This document shows, piece by piece, positions 47,961 through 58,426 of a stretch of DNA of 64,000 nt (its first letter is position 1; each line of letters starts with the position of its first letter). The stretch lies in NCBI GenBank assembly GCA_022818135.1, contig JAFMSR010000014.1:41403487-41467486 (forward strand), given 5' to 3'. The notes under the pieces are model-generated. The model was not told where the DNA came from and ran no database searches. It was given only the letters and a program-made list of their open reading frames with translations. Made by a program: the position numbers and the translations under genes. The DNA comes from Saxidomus purpurata. Lineage: Eukaryota; Mollusca; Bivalvia; Venerida; Veneridae.

Positions 47961-48097
47961 TCATGACCACGAGGTTCAGATCGAAATATCCGTCACCGAG
48001 GGTAACTGTTTTGGCGGGAACGAGGCTCTGCCGAGTTCCCGTAGAACAGTTACCCGAGGTGACGGATATTTCAATCTGAGCCAAGTGTCTCATGATG
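47961..48097. mobile_element. Foldback element with about 60-bp arms
   Basis: Left arm: TCATGACCACGAGGTTCAGA, AAATATCCGTCACC, GGGTAACTGTT, CGGGAACG. Right arm: GAGTTCCCGTAGAACAGTTA, CCCGAGGTGACGGATATTTC, AATCTGAGCCAAGTGTCTCA. The arms pair almost completely around CTCTGCC. No clear target duplication; no coding. Confidence 0.82.
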
Positions 48098-48204
48098 GAA
48101 ACTTTTTCTTGCATACCGTCTTGCACTTTAAAGTAGATTTCTAAATGCAAACTTATCAAAATGATGAATTATCATGAAAAACAAACGATTTTCCGTCGTT
48201 GTGT

Positions 48205-48421
48205 TTGGGAAATTGACGTCACAATGTTTATAACGTTACGTCATAAGTGATTCACGAGAGTCGTCTGGCATAGGAGGGGTACCAGACCGGTTTTTCCGGA
48301 ATGGGCAAAGTCACCGGAAATGCCGATCCGATATGCAAGAAATAACACTCTCTTTCTCTTTTAAAACAACTTAAAACGTGTTTCAGAGCTTCAGATACTT
48401 CTAATAACAGCTTGGTATAAG
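48205..48421 (+). promoter_or_regulatory. Possible promoter and first-exon donor
   Basis: TTGACGTCACAATG (CRE-like, 48212), GTTACGTCATAAG (48235), two ETS-like cores (TTCCGGAAT near 48295, ACCGGAAAT near 48313), and then TTGGTATAAG/GTAAGTATT (donor at 48422). The donor and preceding TCTAATAAC / TTGGTATAA are kept in zeta copy 1 (32066). Suggests a plus-strand transcript start, but no downstream exon was found. Confidence 0.25.
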
Positions 48422-48670
48422 GTAAGTATTCAGTCTATATTTTACTAATACTTTATGGATTGCACATTTGAAGTAGGTGATCCCTGGTGGGTAACAATCT
48501 TTGGCTACATCTTATCTTTAGAATTAGATGATTTAATGGTTTCACTGCAAGAAAATTTTTGCTCTGCTCTCTATTCCCATGGGAATGTATTTGAATTTTC
48601 ATATTAGGTTTACTAGCACATCTCATGAACTGATCAGATGACAAATTTCTGAAATGAAAAATTACCCTCA
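48350..48670 (+). repeat. Zeta block, copy 2
   Basis: Collinear with 31985-32290: TTGGTATAAGGTAAGTATTC, ATGGATTGCACAT, GTGGGTAACAATC, GGCTACATCTTATC, AAGAAAATTTTTGCTCTGCT, CATCTCATGAACTG. It is closer to copy 3 in TGCTCTCTATTCCCAT. Confidence 0.78.
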
Positions 48671-49369
48671 ACCACAGTTTAAACAGGTCGCTTGCGTCAT
48701 TTGTTTTGAAGAAATAGATTACGTGCAATTTCAGACATCTTTATCAAATAACAAGCTTTTCAACACGTGCAAAAGGCATGCACAAATACGGAAATGAGAA
48801 GAGCTAGTGATCTGGTAAAAAATTAAAGATTCTTTTTTCAAACTGCTTTTGTGAAGAATTCACCTCGAAGTACTGAGACAAATTGTTTTGCGGACATTCC
48901 GTCCTATTACTCTTGTTTACTGTAGCAAGTATTTGATGAGTTATTTAAAGAGATGGTTCAATTATACGTGACGTCGACGATGACGATGCAAAAGAACACA
49001 TGATTTACTACTTTTGGTGACTTAAGCTTGATATGCAATCAACTCCTCAAACAAATACCGATATAAGGTATAGATATCACATTGCATAATGCAGTCACTT
49101 AGCCTTGTTTATATTAACTCTTGTGTAGTAATGTAGCATCAATTACGTGCTTCACGTGTATTTGATTCCGAAGCTAATGGTTTCAACCTTATAGGATTCA
49201 TATTTATAAAATTTGATACATTTATTGATTATTAAGCTTAAGGCTTTTTTCGTATTCCGGTATACACACAAGTGTATGTGTCTGTCAAATTAAATTTGGA
49301 ATAGTGATAGGCAAGAAAATAAATAATTACAACCTTACTTTATCACCAAACTGTCGTCGTTAAGTTAAA
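48671..49369. other. Intergenic/intronic DNA, nothing recognised
   Basis: No gene or repeat seen. Confidence 0.4.
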
Positions 49370-49610
49370 TGGCATTACCCAGTCTGATAAAGAAGAACTC
49401 AGATTCAAAATCTGTTCAAATGCATGTGATAGTAAACAAGATCAAAACGATATTTGTCATGGGAACAACGAAGAAGAGATATGCTATTGCAGCTACAAAG
49501 CAGTCCGTCTATTTCGAAACTCCAGAGACAACGGTACATTTAATAAAATCATCTTCGCTCCATTTGCTGCATTTCCCTTTGGGGATGTTTGGTTTCATAG
49601 CTTTATATAG
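49370..49610 (-). repeat. Eta block, copy 2
   Basis: Matches eta copies 1, 3 and 4 (AAACAAGATCAAAACG, TTGTCATGGGAAC, ATTGCAGCTACAAAGCAG, TTAATAAAATCATCTTC, TGCTGCATTTCC). A 91-codon plus frame crosses it (49369-49644) but is not open in the other copies. Confidence 0.72.
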
Positions 49611-49959
49611 TTTAACAAGGCATTTTATCGTACAATACTTTTAACAATGCCTTTAAAATAAATATCCGCAACGGAAAATAAAGGAGGTAATTGATAAAAT
49701 CTTGGTTACGCAATGATTGTATGTGCACAAAGCATTAATGTTCTTTGGTCGTGCTTTTGTGTGTGCGTGTTTTTTTGTTGTTGACAAAATGCAATTCACT
49801 AATTTTTTCAGAAGAAGCTGTAAACAAAAATATGTCCTGATTAGTACTTTCGGTTTTAATTTGGCAAGATATGGTTAGCGGTTTAATTTGGCGGTAGATT
49901 ACGATAGCCTGAATTCTAGACACCGCCAAATCAAAGCCATTCAAAAACAACGCCAACAT
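49611..49959. other. Intergenic/intronic DNA, nothing recognised
   Basis: A GCGGTTTAATTTGGCGGTAG segment lies at 49878-49897, with a matching inverse CACCGCCAAATC at 49921-49932 (short stem). No gene. Confidence 0.4.
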
Positions 49960-50110
49960 CCCCCCTGCAGATATAAAGACGTATACAGTATATGTAAAAG
50001 GCAGATAATTACTTGAACATATTAATATCGACGATACTTGCTTTATTACAACAATTAAAATAGATTTACAATTTGTGCAGAGTATTTGATTTCTGTATCA
50101 TTTCAATTTA
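49960..50110 (+). repeat. Kappa block, copy 2
   Basis: Matches 37125-37290 (CTTGAACATATTAATATCGA, TTTATTACAACAATTAAAA). Confidence 0.62.
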
Positions 50111-50399
50111 ATGTCTATGTGACCTAAGCATCCAACGGATCTGAACCAGCCGTTTGTTTCTAAGTGCATTCTAAACCACAGTTTATTTGTCATATACCAC
50201 GACTACAAAGAAAGGTTTCGTGCTAACTTAGCGTCGAGTACATCTAATTCAAATGAAATATCGACAGAGTGAACAATGATATTTATATGTTTATAGTTTC
50301 AAACGTTCAGAAATCAAAATAATCACAGGAGCTCCTACCGTCTTGTCATACCAGAACTTCTTTTGCGAATTCGATCAATAATCAACGGAAAAACAGAAA
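50111..50399. other. Unassigned DNA
   Basis: Nothing recognised. Confidence 0.4.
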
Positions 50400-50540
50400 A
50401 CAATTACAGCACAGTAATAAAACATTTACGACAAGTCACTTTTACAATTCAGTATGAATAACGAAAGGCAGCAATCTGACAATTCTTCTTTTCGTCGTCT
50501 TTACGCACAAAGTTTTGTGACCTTTCTCTATGAATTCAGT
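50400..50540 (+). repeat. Lambda block, copy 1
   Basis: Diverged match to 58860-58990: AACATTTACGACAAGTCA, then CAGTATGAATAACGAAAGGC. Confidence 0.55.
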
Positions 50541-50869
50541 GACATAGAAGATATTTCTAAATGCTCAAGTAAAACATTTTGACCATCGTATCGACGATTA
50601 TTGTAATGTATAGCATACTATTGTGAGAAACCTGCATAGTACGAAAAGAAACACACTATTTTAAAAGGAGCATTCCGACTAGATAATTATAAACTTTGCT
50701 TCGAGGGAAAACAGTGATTAAAAGGATCAAAACTCTTCTTTCCTCAATACCAGTTTTGCGCACTACGTAGCAAGATTCGGGTATTTTACTTTATTGCTGT
50801 ATTTCCTGTTTTTATGTTATTTTATGTTCTTGTAAACAACCTAGGGCTCACAGCTTGCATTTGTTACGC
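50541..50869. other. Unassigned DNA
   Basis: Nothing recognised. Confidence 0.4.
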
Positions 50870-51130
50870 TAAATGTCATTTGCAAGTCTAATAAAGATTA
50901 ATTGAGATTCAAAAGCAATATAAATTCGTCTGTTAGCAACAACACGTATTGAAAACAAGACAAATATACTTTTGTCATGGAAATTTTGAGATAAACATTG
51001 TTTATTGCAGCGACAAAAGCATTGTCTCCTTTGTTTAAAATGAAGCTAAAAGGACCATGCTAATATCATCATTACGTTGCATCAATTTTCTAGCCGTTTG
51101 CCTTTTCAGAATTCCCCTTGAAGGTAAAGT
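50870..51130 (-). repeat. Eta block, copy 3
   Basis: Matches the other eta copies (AACACGTATTGAAAACAAGA, TTTGTCATGGAAA, TTATTGCAGCGACAAAAGC, CATTACGTTGCATC). The minus-strand leader-like frame has a stop and frameshift here. Confidence 0.68.
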
Positions 51131-51459
51131 GTATGAACATCTCTGAAGAAAGTAAAGAAATCTTGGAAAATTGTATTGATAATAGCGGTTGACAAAACCG
51201 AATATTTTTATTCTTAGTTCCTTAAATTCATTAAATCAGCATTTAAATTACGAAAATTCATTACCGCGTTTATTAAAATATCAACAAATTGACTCGGCTA
51301 TTTTTTTTGTCAAAGAAGCAATATAACTAATCAGGATCGCTAAGTTTTATTTTTAGAAAATAAAGAAATATATTACTGCTTCTATAATGCATATTAAATG
51401 ATTATCAGTCGCATGTACAAAAAAAGAAAGACATTCTTATAAATCTATTCATTTATACA
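51131..51459. other. Unassigned DNA
   Basis: No gene seen. Confidence 0.4.
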
Positions 51460-51544
51460 TACTAATTTATTTATTCGCGATTGCGAAACAAGTTCTTACA
51501 ACTTAGATTAAACACTCTCGAGACTCATTCCAGATGAAATCAAT
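51460..51544 (+). repeat. Epsilon block, copy 3
   Basis: GCGAAACAAGTTCTTACAAC and CTCGAGACTCATTCCAGATG match copies 1 and 2. Confidence 0.78.
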
Positions 51545-51603
51545 CTCGAAGAGAGAGAAACAATGTGGAAATATATGAGTCTTGTCTAAGGACACAAACT
51601 AAT
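51545..51603 (-). mobile_element. Relic of the (GA)n-ended SINE
   Basis: A short GAGAGAGA run, then ATATGAGTCTTGTCTAAGGA and CACAAACTAATTC. This matches the tail of the SINE at 29944-30162 (ATGTCTTGCCTAATGACACAA) and its flank (ATAATTCATA), with the tRNA-like head deleted. Its position beside epsilon supports inheritance by duplication rather than independent insertion. Confidence 0.6.
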
Positions 51604-52232
51604 TCGTATAATCTTCCACAGCTGCTGCAATGTTATTTAATTTAGCCAATAAACAAATATTTAACAAAGGCATCTTGTTACTTCAGAGTCCAGTGTTTCC
51701 TTAATGTTCGCTAACATCCCAATGGTGAATTTAGTGCTCGCAAGTTCAGCCAGTATATATATGGCACAGTACATTAAGGCAGCTGAAAAAGCCAGTCCTG
51801 ATAATGTTCGAAAACATATACACTAATTAAAATCCGATAATGAACAATGAAGGCCAAAATCAAAGCAAACTTTATTAGAATAAAACATCAGATGATTTCC
51901 GTTTGTCAGAAAAAATACGTGACAAATCTTGAAAATTTATTCCTTCATCCATTTGCAATTTGTACACGGTAATAAATTTAAAGATTAGTAAACGCAAGGA
52001 CAAAGTTTATACAGAACATAATTCACAATGCCAACGAAACCACAGACCCATCCAAACAAAAAATAGACAGAAACAACTGGGACCGCAAAATGATATATCC
52101 CCAAAATTTATCATCATAAATTTAAAAAATAAAGATTGTCGGCAGAATAGAATGTAATCTCTTTCTAAAAGTCAAAGAGCAGATTTTATAAGAAAAGTGA
52201 TAAGCACGACAAAAGTTAATCTAAATTCTTAC
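51604..52232. other. Unassigned DNA downstream of the mini-exon
   Basis: The 65-codon plus frame at 51960-52157 is unrecognised. No minus-strand partner exon was identified with confidence. Confidence 0.4.
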
Positions 52233-52281
52233 CTTCAACACCTTCATTGTACAAATTCCTTGTAAAAGTTTCCTAACCTAT
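52233..52281 (-). other. Candidate mini-exon, 45-49 bp
   Basis: On the minus strand the acceptor CTCTTCATTTCAG and donor GTAAGAATT bound 49 bp. An alternative inner acceptor (ATAG) gives 45 bp that is open as VRKLLQGICTMKVLK. The last codons (ATG AAG GTG TTG AAG) could be a translation start followed by a signal peptide in the next exon. The counterpart at 28020-28065 has ATC in place of the ATG and so could not start there. No downstream exon was found. Confidence 0.3.
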
Positions 52282-53124
52282 CTGAAATGAAGAGAAAACA
52301 TCGTAAATAACATTGCTCCTTCGAATGTACAAAAATGTTTACATTATATCAATTACATGTTCCGATTTGCTCAAGAAGTTAGAAATATATTTTTTGTTAC
52401 ACTTTTTCTAATATTCCCGTCTTATCCAGATATGCGTTTTTAGGTGCCTTTGTTTTTGTCGACTTTTTCACCAAATCACTCAGCACGACAGGCCATGGAC
52501 TTTTAAAATGTGTATAAGGCATAAGAATAAAATAAGGTTTCATATTCAAATATTTCATTATTAAGTGCCCTCTAGTAAGATTGTCTTTGATAAATTTGTT
52601 TACTGTCAGAGTATTTCTATTTGCAGACTTTTATTACCCCCCTTCAATAGACTGTTCAACAAGCGATTTTAAAAAGCAATTGTTAAAATGCAATATTTAC
52701 TGATTTCCAATATGTCATTGTGGTAAATAAGTAAATACAACTTCTGATTGCACTAACCTAATTTATTCATAGATGCGAAATGTGTTTATTAAGTAAATAT
52801 TATTTGCATTTTCCTTTGAAATTGGTCAACAAAGAGTTTGTATTGAGATAAAATTTGACGTTACATGGTAACCTTACAATGCGTGTTTTTCGGTATTCTT
52901 TTTGGATCATGTAAACAATAAAGTTCACACTTAAAAATATTTGCGACCATTAAAAACCGTATATACAGTCGCAAATATCAAAATTACAAAACAGTTAACC
53001 CTATAACATATAAACTTTAAAGTCATTAAAAAAATCGCTTTTAGTTTATACATGCAGTCTAAGCGATAAGTAAAGTGGTATAGCATCTATTAAAATGTCA
53101 ATATTCTTCTCTTCTGATATTTCC
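52282..53124. other. Unassigned DNA
   Basis: GCGACCATTAAAAACCGTAT...ACAGTCGCAAATATC near 52945-52980 suggests a short inverted pair. No gene. Confidence 0.4.
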
Positions 53125-53290
53125 AGGTCGCAAAATTATAACCCTTCATGGATTACAATCACTGTTTACATCATATCAGTAAAAATCAGGGGATTTTATT
53201 GTTCTGTGGCAGGAAAATATTGACTTTGCTCTCTGTTCCCATAGAAATGTATGATAGACTCAATAATACAGATTGCGTTGCAGCGCCTTC
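53125..53290 (+). repeat. Zeta block, copy 3
   Basis: Matches the second half of zeta: TTCATGGATTACAATCACTG, TTTACATCATATCAG, CAGGAAAATATTGACTTTGC, CTCTGTTCCCATAGAAATGTA. The upstream donor region of copies 1 and 2 is not recognisable. Confidence 0.7.
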
Positions 53291-53750
53291 GTAAATTGCT
53301 GAATATTTATTCAAATGAAAATTAATAAATAAACCTCCGTATCTCTCGCTCTCAAGTATTGTCACAGTTTACACGACAAATTTGTCACGTGCAGATAATA
53401 GATGTTATTGCAAAAACTTAAGCTATAACAGACGTCCGAGAGTTTACTAAATAACCTGTTTTGCCTTTCAAAGAACAAGTACAAGAGTCCCAAGAAAAGA
53501 AAAAAAAACATTGTTTGTAAGATACACATATTAAACTTTATAGCGTCGTTAGAAGAAATGTACAGTAAATTCATGCTTTAACTGTAAAAACAAAAATATT
53601 GGACAATCCACAGTATGAAAACTTAATATTGTTTAGTTTCTTCAATAAACTACTCACCTTTTCACAGTAAAGTCAACGAATTTAGAAATTATGTGTTACC
53701 AAATACGAATACAGTAATCATAGTGACGCTTCATTCAGGACATGCTGTCA
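53291..53750. other. Unassigned DNA
   Basis: Nothing recognised. Ends with CTGTCA, the left target duplication of the next element. Confidence 0.4.
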
Positions 53751-54578
53751 TACGGCGCCCGTGAAGTGACATGTGACACTTTTTTTTTATTTCGTAATTA
53801 CGAAATACATTTCGTATAAACGAAATAAGATTTCGTAAAAACGAAATAAGTTATTTCGTAAAAACGAAATGTTATTTCGTAAAAACGAAATCTTATTTCG
53901 TAAAAACGAAATGTTATTTCGTAAAAACGAAATCTTATTTCGTAAAAACGAAATGTATTTCGTAATTACGAAATAAGATTTCGTTTTTACGAAATAAGAT
54001 TTCGTTTTTACGAAATAAGATTTCGTTTTTACGAAATAAGATTTCGTTTTTACGAAATAAGATTTCGTTTTTACGAAATAACATTTCGTTTTTACGAAAT
54101 GTATTTCGTAATTACGAAATAAGATTTCGTAAAAACGAAATAAGATTTCGTAAAAACGAAATAACATTTCGTAATTACGAAATACATTTCGTAAAAACGA
54201 AATAAGATTTCGTAAAAACGAAATAACATTTCGTTTAAACGAAATAAGATTTCGTAAAAACGAATTAAATATATTTCGTAAAATCGAAATCTTATTTCGT
54301 AAAAACGAAATGTTATTTCGTAAAAACAAAATGTTATTTCGTAATTACGAAATACATTTCGTTTTTACGAAATAAGATTTCGTTTTTACGAAATAACATT
54401 TCGTTTTTACGAAATAAGATTTCGTTTTTACGAAATAACATTTCGTTTTTACGAAATAAGATTTCGTTTTTACGAAATGACATTTCGTTTTTACGAAATC
54501 TTATTTCGTTTATACGAAATGTATTTCGTAATTACGAAATAAAGAAAAAGTGTCACATGTCACTTCACGGGCGCCGTA
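53751..54578. mobile_element. 828-bp foldback transposon full of TTTCGT/ACGAAA palindromes
   Basis: Perfect terminal inverted repeats (TACGGCGCCCGTGAAGTG... and ...CACTTCACGGGCGCCGTA, running on through ACATGTGACAC) are flanked by a perfect 6-bp duplication CTGTCA (53745-53750, 54579-54584). The interior is almost wholly built of 16-17-bp palindromes TTTCGT(AAAAA/TTTTT/AATT)ACGAAAT joined by AAGA, GTT or ACA linkers. Their AAAAA or TTTTT cores switch orientation in blocks. The 180-codon minus frame within it reflects the repeat. No transposase. A 6-bp duplication fits few superfamilies, so I leave it unassigned. Confidence 0.93.
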
Positions 54579-54719
54579 CTGTCAGCTGTATTTTTTAAAT
54601 ATTTTATATGTTCTGTCAAATACATTTCACTTTTATCCTTCTAAGGTGGCTGATGAATTTGAATGTGAAATTGCTAAACACCCAAATAACACGTCTATGT
54701 AAATGCGATTACCTTAACT

Positions 54720-55172
54720 ATGTTCATTTTATTGCACTTATATGCCATATGAAGTTAGATATCTATTCAAACCACCAATTAGTAATACGAGAGATTTATA
54801 CCAGTTACAAGATGTGATATTTCAAGCTTCATTCCATTTTGAAATTCTCTCATTTTATTGCATTTATATGAAATACAAAGTCTTGAATGCCATGGAAAAC
54901 ACAATAAAATAAACCACTCATAAGATGTTATATTTCAAACTTCATTTCATTTACTTTCATTTAATTGCCTTTATATGCAATACAAAGTGTTAAATGCTGT
55001 TTAAATGCTATTTAATCTATGCTACTTACAAGATGTGATATTTCAATATTCTTTCCATTCTATTTCATCTTTAAGTTATTGCATTTTTATGCAATACAAA
55101 GTGCTAAATTCTATGTAAAACACAATAAAATTTATGCCACTTACAAGACAGGATGCTTCAAGCTTCATTCCA
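54720..55172 (+). repeat. About 109-bp minisatellite, 4 copies
   Basis: Copies start near 54720, 54849, 54958 and 55067. Each has TT(T/A)ATTGC(A/C)(C/T)TTATATG, (A)ATACAAAGT, (T)TACAAGATGTGATATTTCAA and TTCATTCCATT-type segments. Confidence 0.85.
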
Positions 55173-55380
55173 TATTCAGATAATCTAAACCGTATAAATC
55201 CCAGCACAAATACATGGCATGAACTGACAATAAACTGACAAAGAAAGAGCAGAAAGCATGCAACAATAGATCGCATTTACATCACTACGGTCGATATCCA
55301 TTAAGCCAGGCATTGGGTGGTTGTTATCTACAATACCGTATTGATTTTGCCCATTTTGCTTAACTCAAACTACACTTCAA
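55170..55380 (+). repeat. Theta block, copy 2
   Basis: Matches 34330-34535: CAACAATAGATCGCATTTAC, CACTACGGTCGATATCC, TCTACAATACCG. The 109-bp array runs into it; copy 1 shows no such array. Confidence 0.66.
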
Positions 55381-56053
55381 TAATAAATCAGTAAAATATT
55401 TCAGTATAATTAAATATATTTCAATAATAAAAAGCCTTTCAGGAAGAAACATTTCCTTTTATTATGTTTGTATAACAGACGCTTGGTGAAATTATGTCCA
55501 TTTTGACGTAAAATTGTATTCAATGTTTACAATTCTGATATTAACATATCAGCTTAATGCCAATTCAAAGCATTCAAATCGGTAGATACCAGCTGTAATA
55601 GACCGTTTCGCCATAGTAAGAGATTTCAGGACACAAGAATTAGCAACTCTGGACGTGATTGACATCGGTCTAGTGCAAAAATTATTTAATGTCTCCAAAA
55701 CTGCCATGTTACATTCTACTGATGGGAGTAAACGTTATTTCAATTGAGTCATACTTGGATTTTTAATAAATTGTGTAAATAAAAATGTACATGTATTTTA
55801 TATTCAAACATGACCTGCAGATATCTATCATGAAACTATTTTTGATTATAAAAAGTAAAAATATACATGTAATTTCATTTTGCTTTTCTTCTTGTATATT
55901 GGTAGTTTAAAAAAGCAAATGATTCCCAATTAGAATTATACACGCCTACTTGAGTGTAGATTAAACAAATACATAACATCGTTCATATCTACAGTATTGA
56001 CATTATGTTAGATTATCTGGATACTAGCGACGTTATAAAAATGTATTTATTTG

Positions 56054-56056
<3 letters not shown>
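55381..56056. other. Intergenic/intronic DNA, nothing recognised
   Basis: No gene or repeat seen. Confidence 0.4.

Positions 56057-56122
<66 letters not shown>
56057..56122. repeat. (AT)n microsatellite, about 33 units
   Basis: Uninterrupted AT dinucleotide run. The 66-codon frame across it is an artefact. Confidence 0.98.
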
Positions 56123-56124
<2 letters not shown>

Positions 56125-57129
56125 CATGACCATTTCAACGAATACTTTAGACGAAATATTTTTCATCAACAAAATATAATTTTGTTTGTTGATTGGCCCT
56201 ACTGAAGTAGTTTAAACCAAACCTTTTTATACCTGTCTACTTATGTTTGCTATTTTGAATATTTAACGTGTTTGTTAGCGAGGACAGATGCACATAAAAA
56301 AGTTTAAGATCCCTGTTACCACTAACGAACCGTTTCTAGAAGTTAATGAAAAAAATAAACGGTGATAAATTTATTAATAAAACAAGCTAGACTTTACATG
56401 TACTTTAACAATCTTTTGTAACAGCAGAGAGTAATTATTCATGACAAAAATGTCAAAGTTCGTGGATTGTGACAATATCAGGAGTCTTGAATGGCACCCA
56501 TGCAGTAAACATCGTTACATTTTGGATCATATCCTACGATATCATTATTCGTGCAAAATATCCCGTAATACGTCATTGTTAAAAATAATGAATTGCCAAC
56601 AACGCCATTCTAATGCAACCGAATAGACCGTGTTATAAGTTAGGAAAATTTGAAAGTTGGAATAACTTTTATTTATGCAGTTACCAAATTCCTTTACCAA
56701 CACCGATCGTGTTTTGTAGTTTTTGGTGATACGCAAACAAGAAGCGCACTTTATCTTGTCTATTACAAAACAGAGAAGACTCTTGACATCTGACTTTTCA
56801 GTTCTACCGATTTTACAAGTTTCATATAAATATAGCAATAATTGTACCAAAATCTAAGACTATAATGACATATATTTTCGCTTACTTTACTTCTTTTATC
56901 TTGTCTGAACACTTCGGGATAAAACTATGTATTTTATGAATATATATTTCCAAGTATGTCTTCAAAATCCGTTTCGACATTGCATATATGCAAGCAAATA
57001 AAAGGTAATAGCCATTATTGTAATTGAAAACACACGTATAATATACACCTTCACACCGTTGTTGACAAACGAAACGGCTACTTTAATTTACGTTCGAATC
57101 TTAATAAAAAACACAGAGCATGTCGTGTC
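56123..57129. other. Intergenic/intronic DNA, no gene seen
   Basis: A 101-codon minus frame at 56545-56850 has no recognisable domain and is of chance length for this composition. Confidence 0.4.
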
Positions 57130-57310
57130 ACTTTCAAGTCTGATAAACAAGATTAAATACTATTTTGTCAAGGAGACAACTTAAGGCAAAGACATATTAT
57201 TGCAAAGGCAAAACGCATCAGATTGATTGAGAAACACCAGCTGCAGCAGTGTTATAATCAATGTTTTGCTTTCCATTTGTGCTGCATTTCCCCTGTGTGA
57301 TGTATAGCTG
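57130..57310 (-). repeat. Eta block, copy 4
   Basis: Matches the other eta copies (AGTCTGATAAACAAGAT, TTGTCAAGGAGAC, ATTATTGCAAAGGCAAAACG, GTGCTGCATTTCCCC). Contains the best-preserved leader-like ORF (57181-57276). Confidence 0.7.
57181..57276 (-). CDS. Leader-like short ORF, 31 codons (speculative)
   Basis: ATG at 57276 to a TAA at 57181. The peptide starts MESKTLIITLLQLVFLNQSD and continues AFCLCNNMSLP: a short polar start, a hydrophobic core of about 12 residues, then a polar stretch and a CxC pair, as in a secretory signal peptide with its cleavage site. The equivalent stretch in eta copy 1 reads MKRILLKVILSLEFLNK then a stop, and copy 2 MILLNVPLSLEFRNRR with later stops, so a related hydrophobic frame recurs. 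It could be the first coding exon of a lost or decayed secreted peptide gene, or chance. No splice donor could be fixed. Confidence 0.2.
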   Translation of the reverse strand: MESKTLIITLLQLVFLNQSDAFCLCNNMSLP

Positions 57311-57570
57311 CCAAGGTCAAAAGAAATTTGATATTGATATTCACAAGCATGTAGTTTAAATCAAATGAAACAACATGTAATGTAACATGATTAAAATGAT
57401 TAACCTGTTCTAAAAGTCTGAGTCAGTAGCAATATAACATAAACTGAAAATACGCTAAGTGTCTGACATGATATGTGTTTTCTTACTGAAAAGACAAGTG
57501 GCTTTCGCTTGATAGCCTGCCATCTCAACGATTTTGTTTTGCGTGTGAAGCAAAGAAGGAAATAAATAAA
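57311..57570. other. Unassigned DNA
   Basis: Nothing recognised. Confidence 0.4.
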
Positions 57571-57765
57571 GGGAAGCGGTGCTGTAGAGGTTAAGGTGTC
57601 TGCCGCTCATCCCGGAGGTTGCAGGTTCGAGCCCCATCAGGGTTACGACCGCACTTCCTCATATGACACCGGTACTGGTTTTTCGATGAAGCGGACTCGA
57701 GAGTGACTCCATAAGCTTCACGCTTTCTTCACAATCGAGCTTAGATAAAATAGTATAAACTAAAT
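57571..57765 (+). mobile_element. tRNA-derived SINE
   Basis: Plus-strand tRNA-like head with an A box around TGCTGTAGAGGTTAAGG and a B box GGTTCGAGCCCC (57623-57634). The body contains CGCACTTCCTCATATGACAC, AGCGGACTCGAGAGTGACTC, CACAATCGAGCTTAG and an AT-rich end (ATAAAATAGTATAAAC). The body is one I recall from bivalve SINEs. No clean flanking duplication. Confidence 0.88.
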
Positions 57766-57890
57766 AATGTTCAAAAACGCAAGAGGTGATACGATATAGC
57801 AGAACAAACGTCCTAATCGGATGACCATAGTACCAATGAAATATTGTGGTGATAGTCCTTCTTGTGTCACGTTATTTGAAAATATAATGT

Positions 57891-58070
57891 GTCATATTGT
57901 TGCGTTACTTGAAGATTTTAGATGTTATATTGAAGCGTTTTCTAAAAAAATAAGATGTTATATTGTAGCGTTTTCTAAAAAAAATTAAGATGTTGTATTG
58001 TAGCGTTTTCTAAAAAAAATTAAGATGTTGTATTGTAGCGTTTTCTAAAAATTTAAAATGTTAAATTGAA
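57891..58070 (+). repeat. About 35-bp minisatellite, 5 copies
   Basis: Units of GATGTT(G/A)TATTGTAGCG followed by TTTTCTAAAAAAAATTAA. The two middle copies are almost identical. Confidence 0.9.
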
Positions 58071-58147
58071 GCACTAGCAGAACAATTTAAGTAAAACCAT
58101 TGTAGATATAACATTTGAAGCAGCATTCAATATCTTTAACAAGAATA

Positions 58148-58172
58148 CAATTGATGCAAAGCATCAAAGGGC
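58148..58172. repeat. Short hairpin word shared with 42209
   Basis: TTGATGCAAAGCATCAAAG followed by GGCGCCG; at 42209-42233 TTGATGCAAGGCATCAAAG is followed by ACGCCGC. The TTGATGC/GCATCAA palindrome is probably one end of a dispersed repeat. Confidence 0.5.
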
Positions 58173-58350
58173 GCCGAAAATAGTTTTGTACATGTGTGGC
58201 GTTAAATAGCTAAAATTAGCTTTTTGATAAGCAATCATTATTAGTTTGATTTGAATGAAAAATTTTATGAATATTTGCAGAAAACATTTAAAATCATGGT
58301 GGTTTTAAAGCTGAAAGAAAAATAAACCGGAAGAAAAATTATTTTAAAAA

Positions 58351-58426
58351 TTGGGTTTGACCGGGATTTGACTCCCTCGTAAAATTAGGCGGTCATCAGC
58401 TTCCCACTACACCACGGAGACTGACT
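58351..58426 (-). mobile_element. tRNA-like sequence (SINE head or tRNA relic)
   Basis: The minus strand reads GTCTCCGTGGTGTAGTGGG (A box) and GGGAGTCAAATCCCGG (B box), about 30 bases apart. The middle (CGCCTAATTTTACGAGG) cannot form a normal anticodon arm and there is no intact acceptor stem. Either a SINE head or a decayed tRNA copy, not a working tRNA gene. Confidence 0.6.

Noticed and set aside
53787..54329. 180-codon minus-strand frame
   Set aside because: Encoded wholly by the TTTCGT/ACGAAA palindrome array inside a foldback transposon.
56005..56205. 66-codon frame with an IYIYIY tract
   Set aside because: Generated by the (AT)n microsatellite.
57571..57640. tRNA gene on the plus strand
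   Set aside because: Good A and B boxes, but continuous with a SINE body and AT-rich tail.
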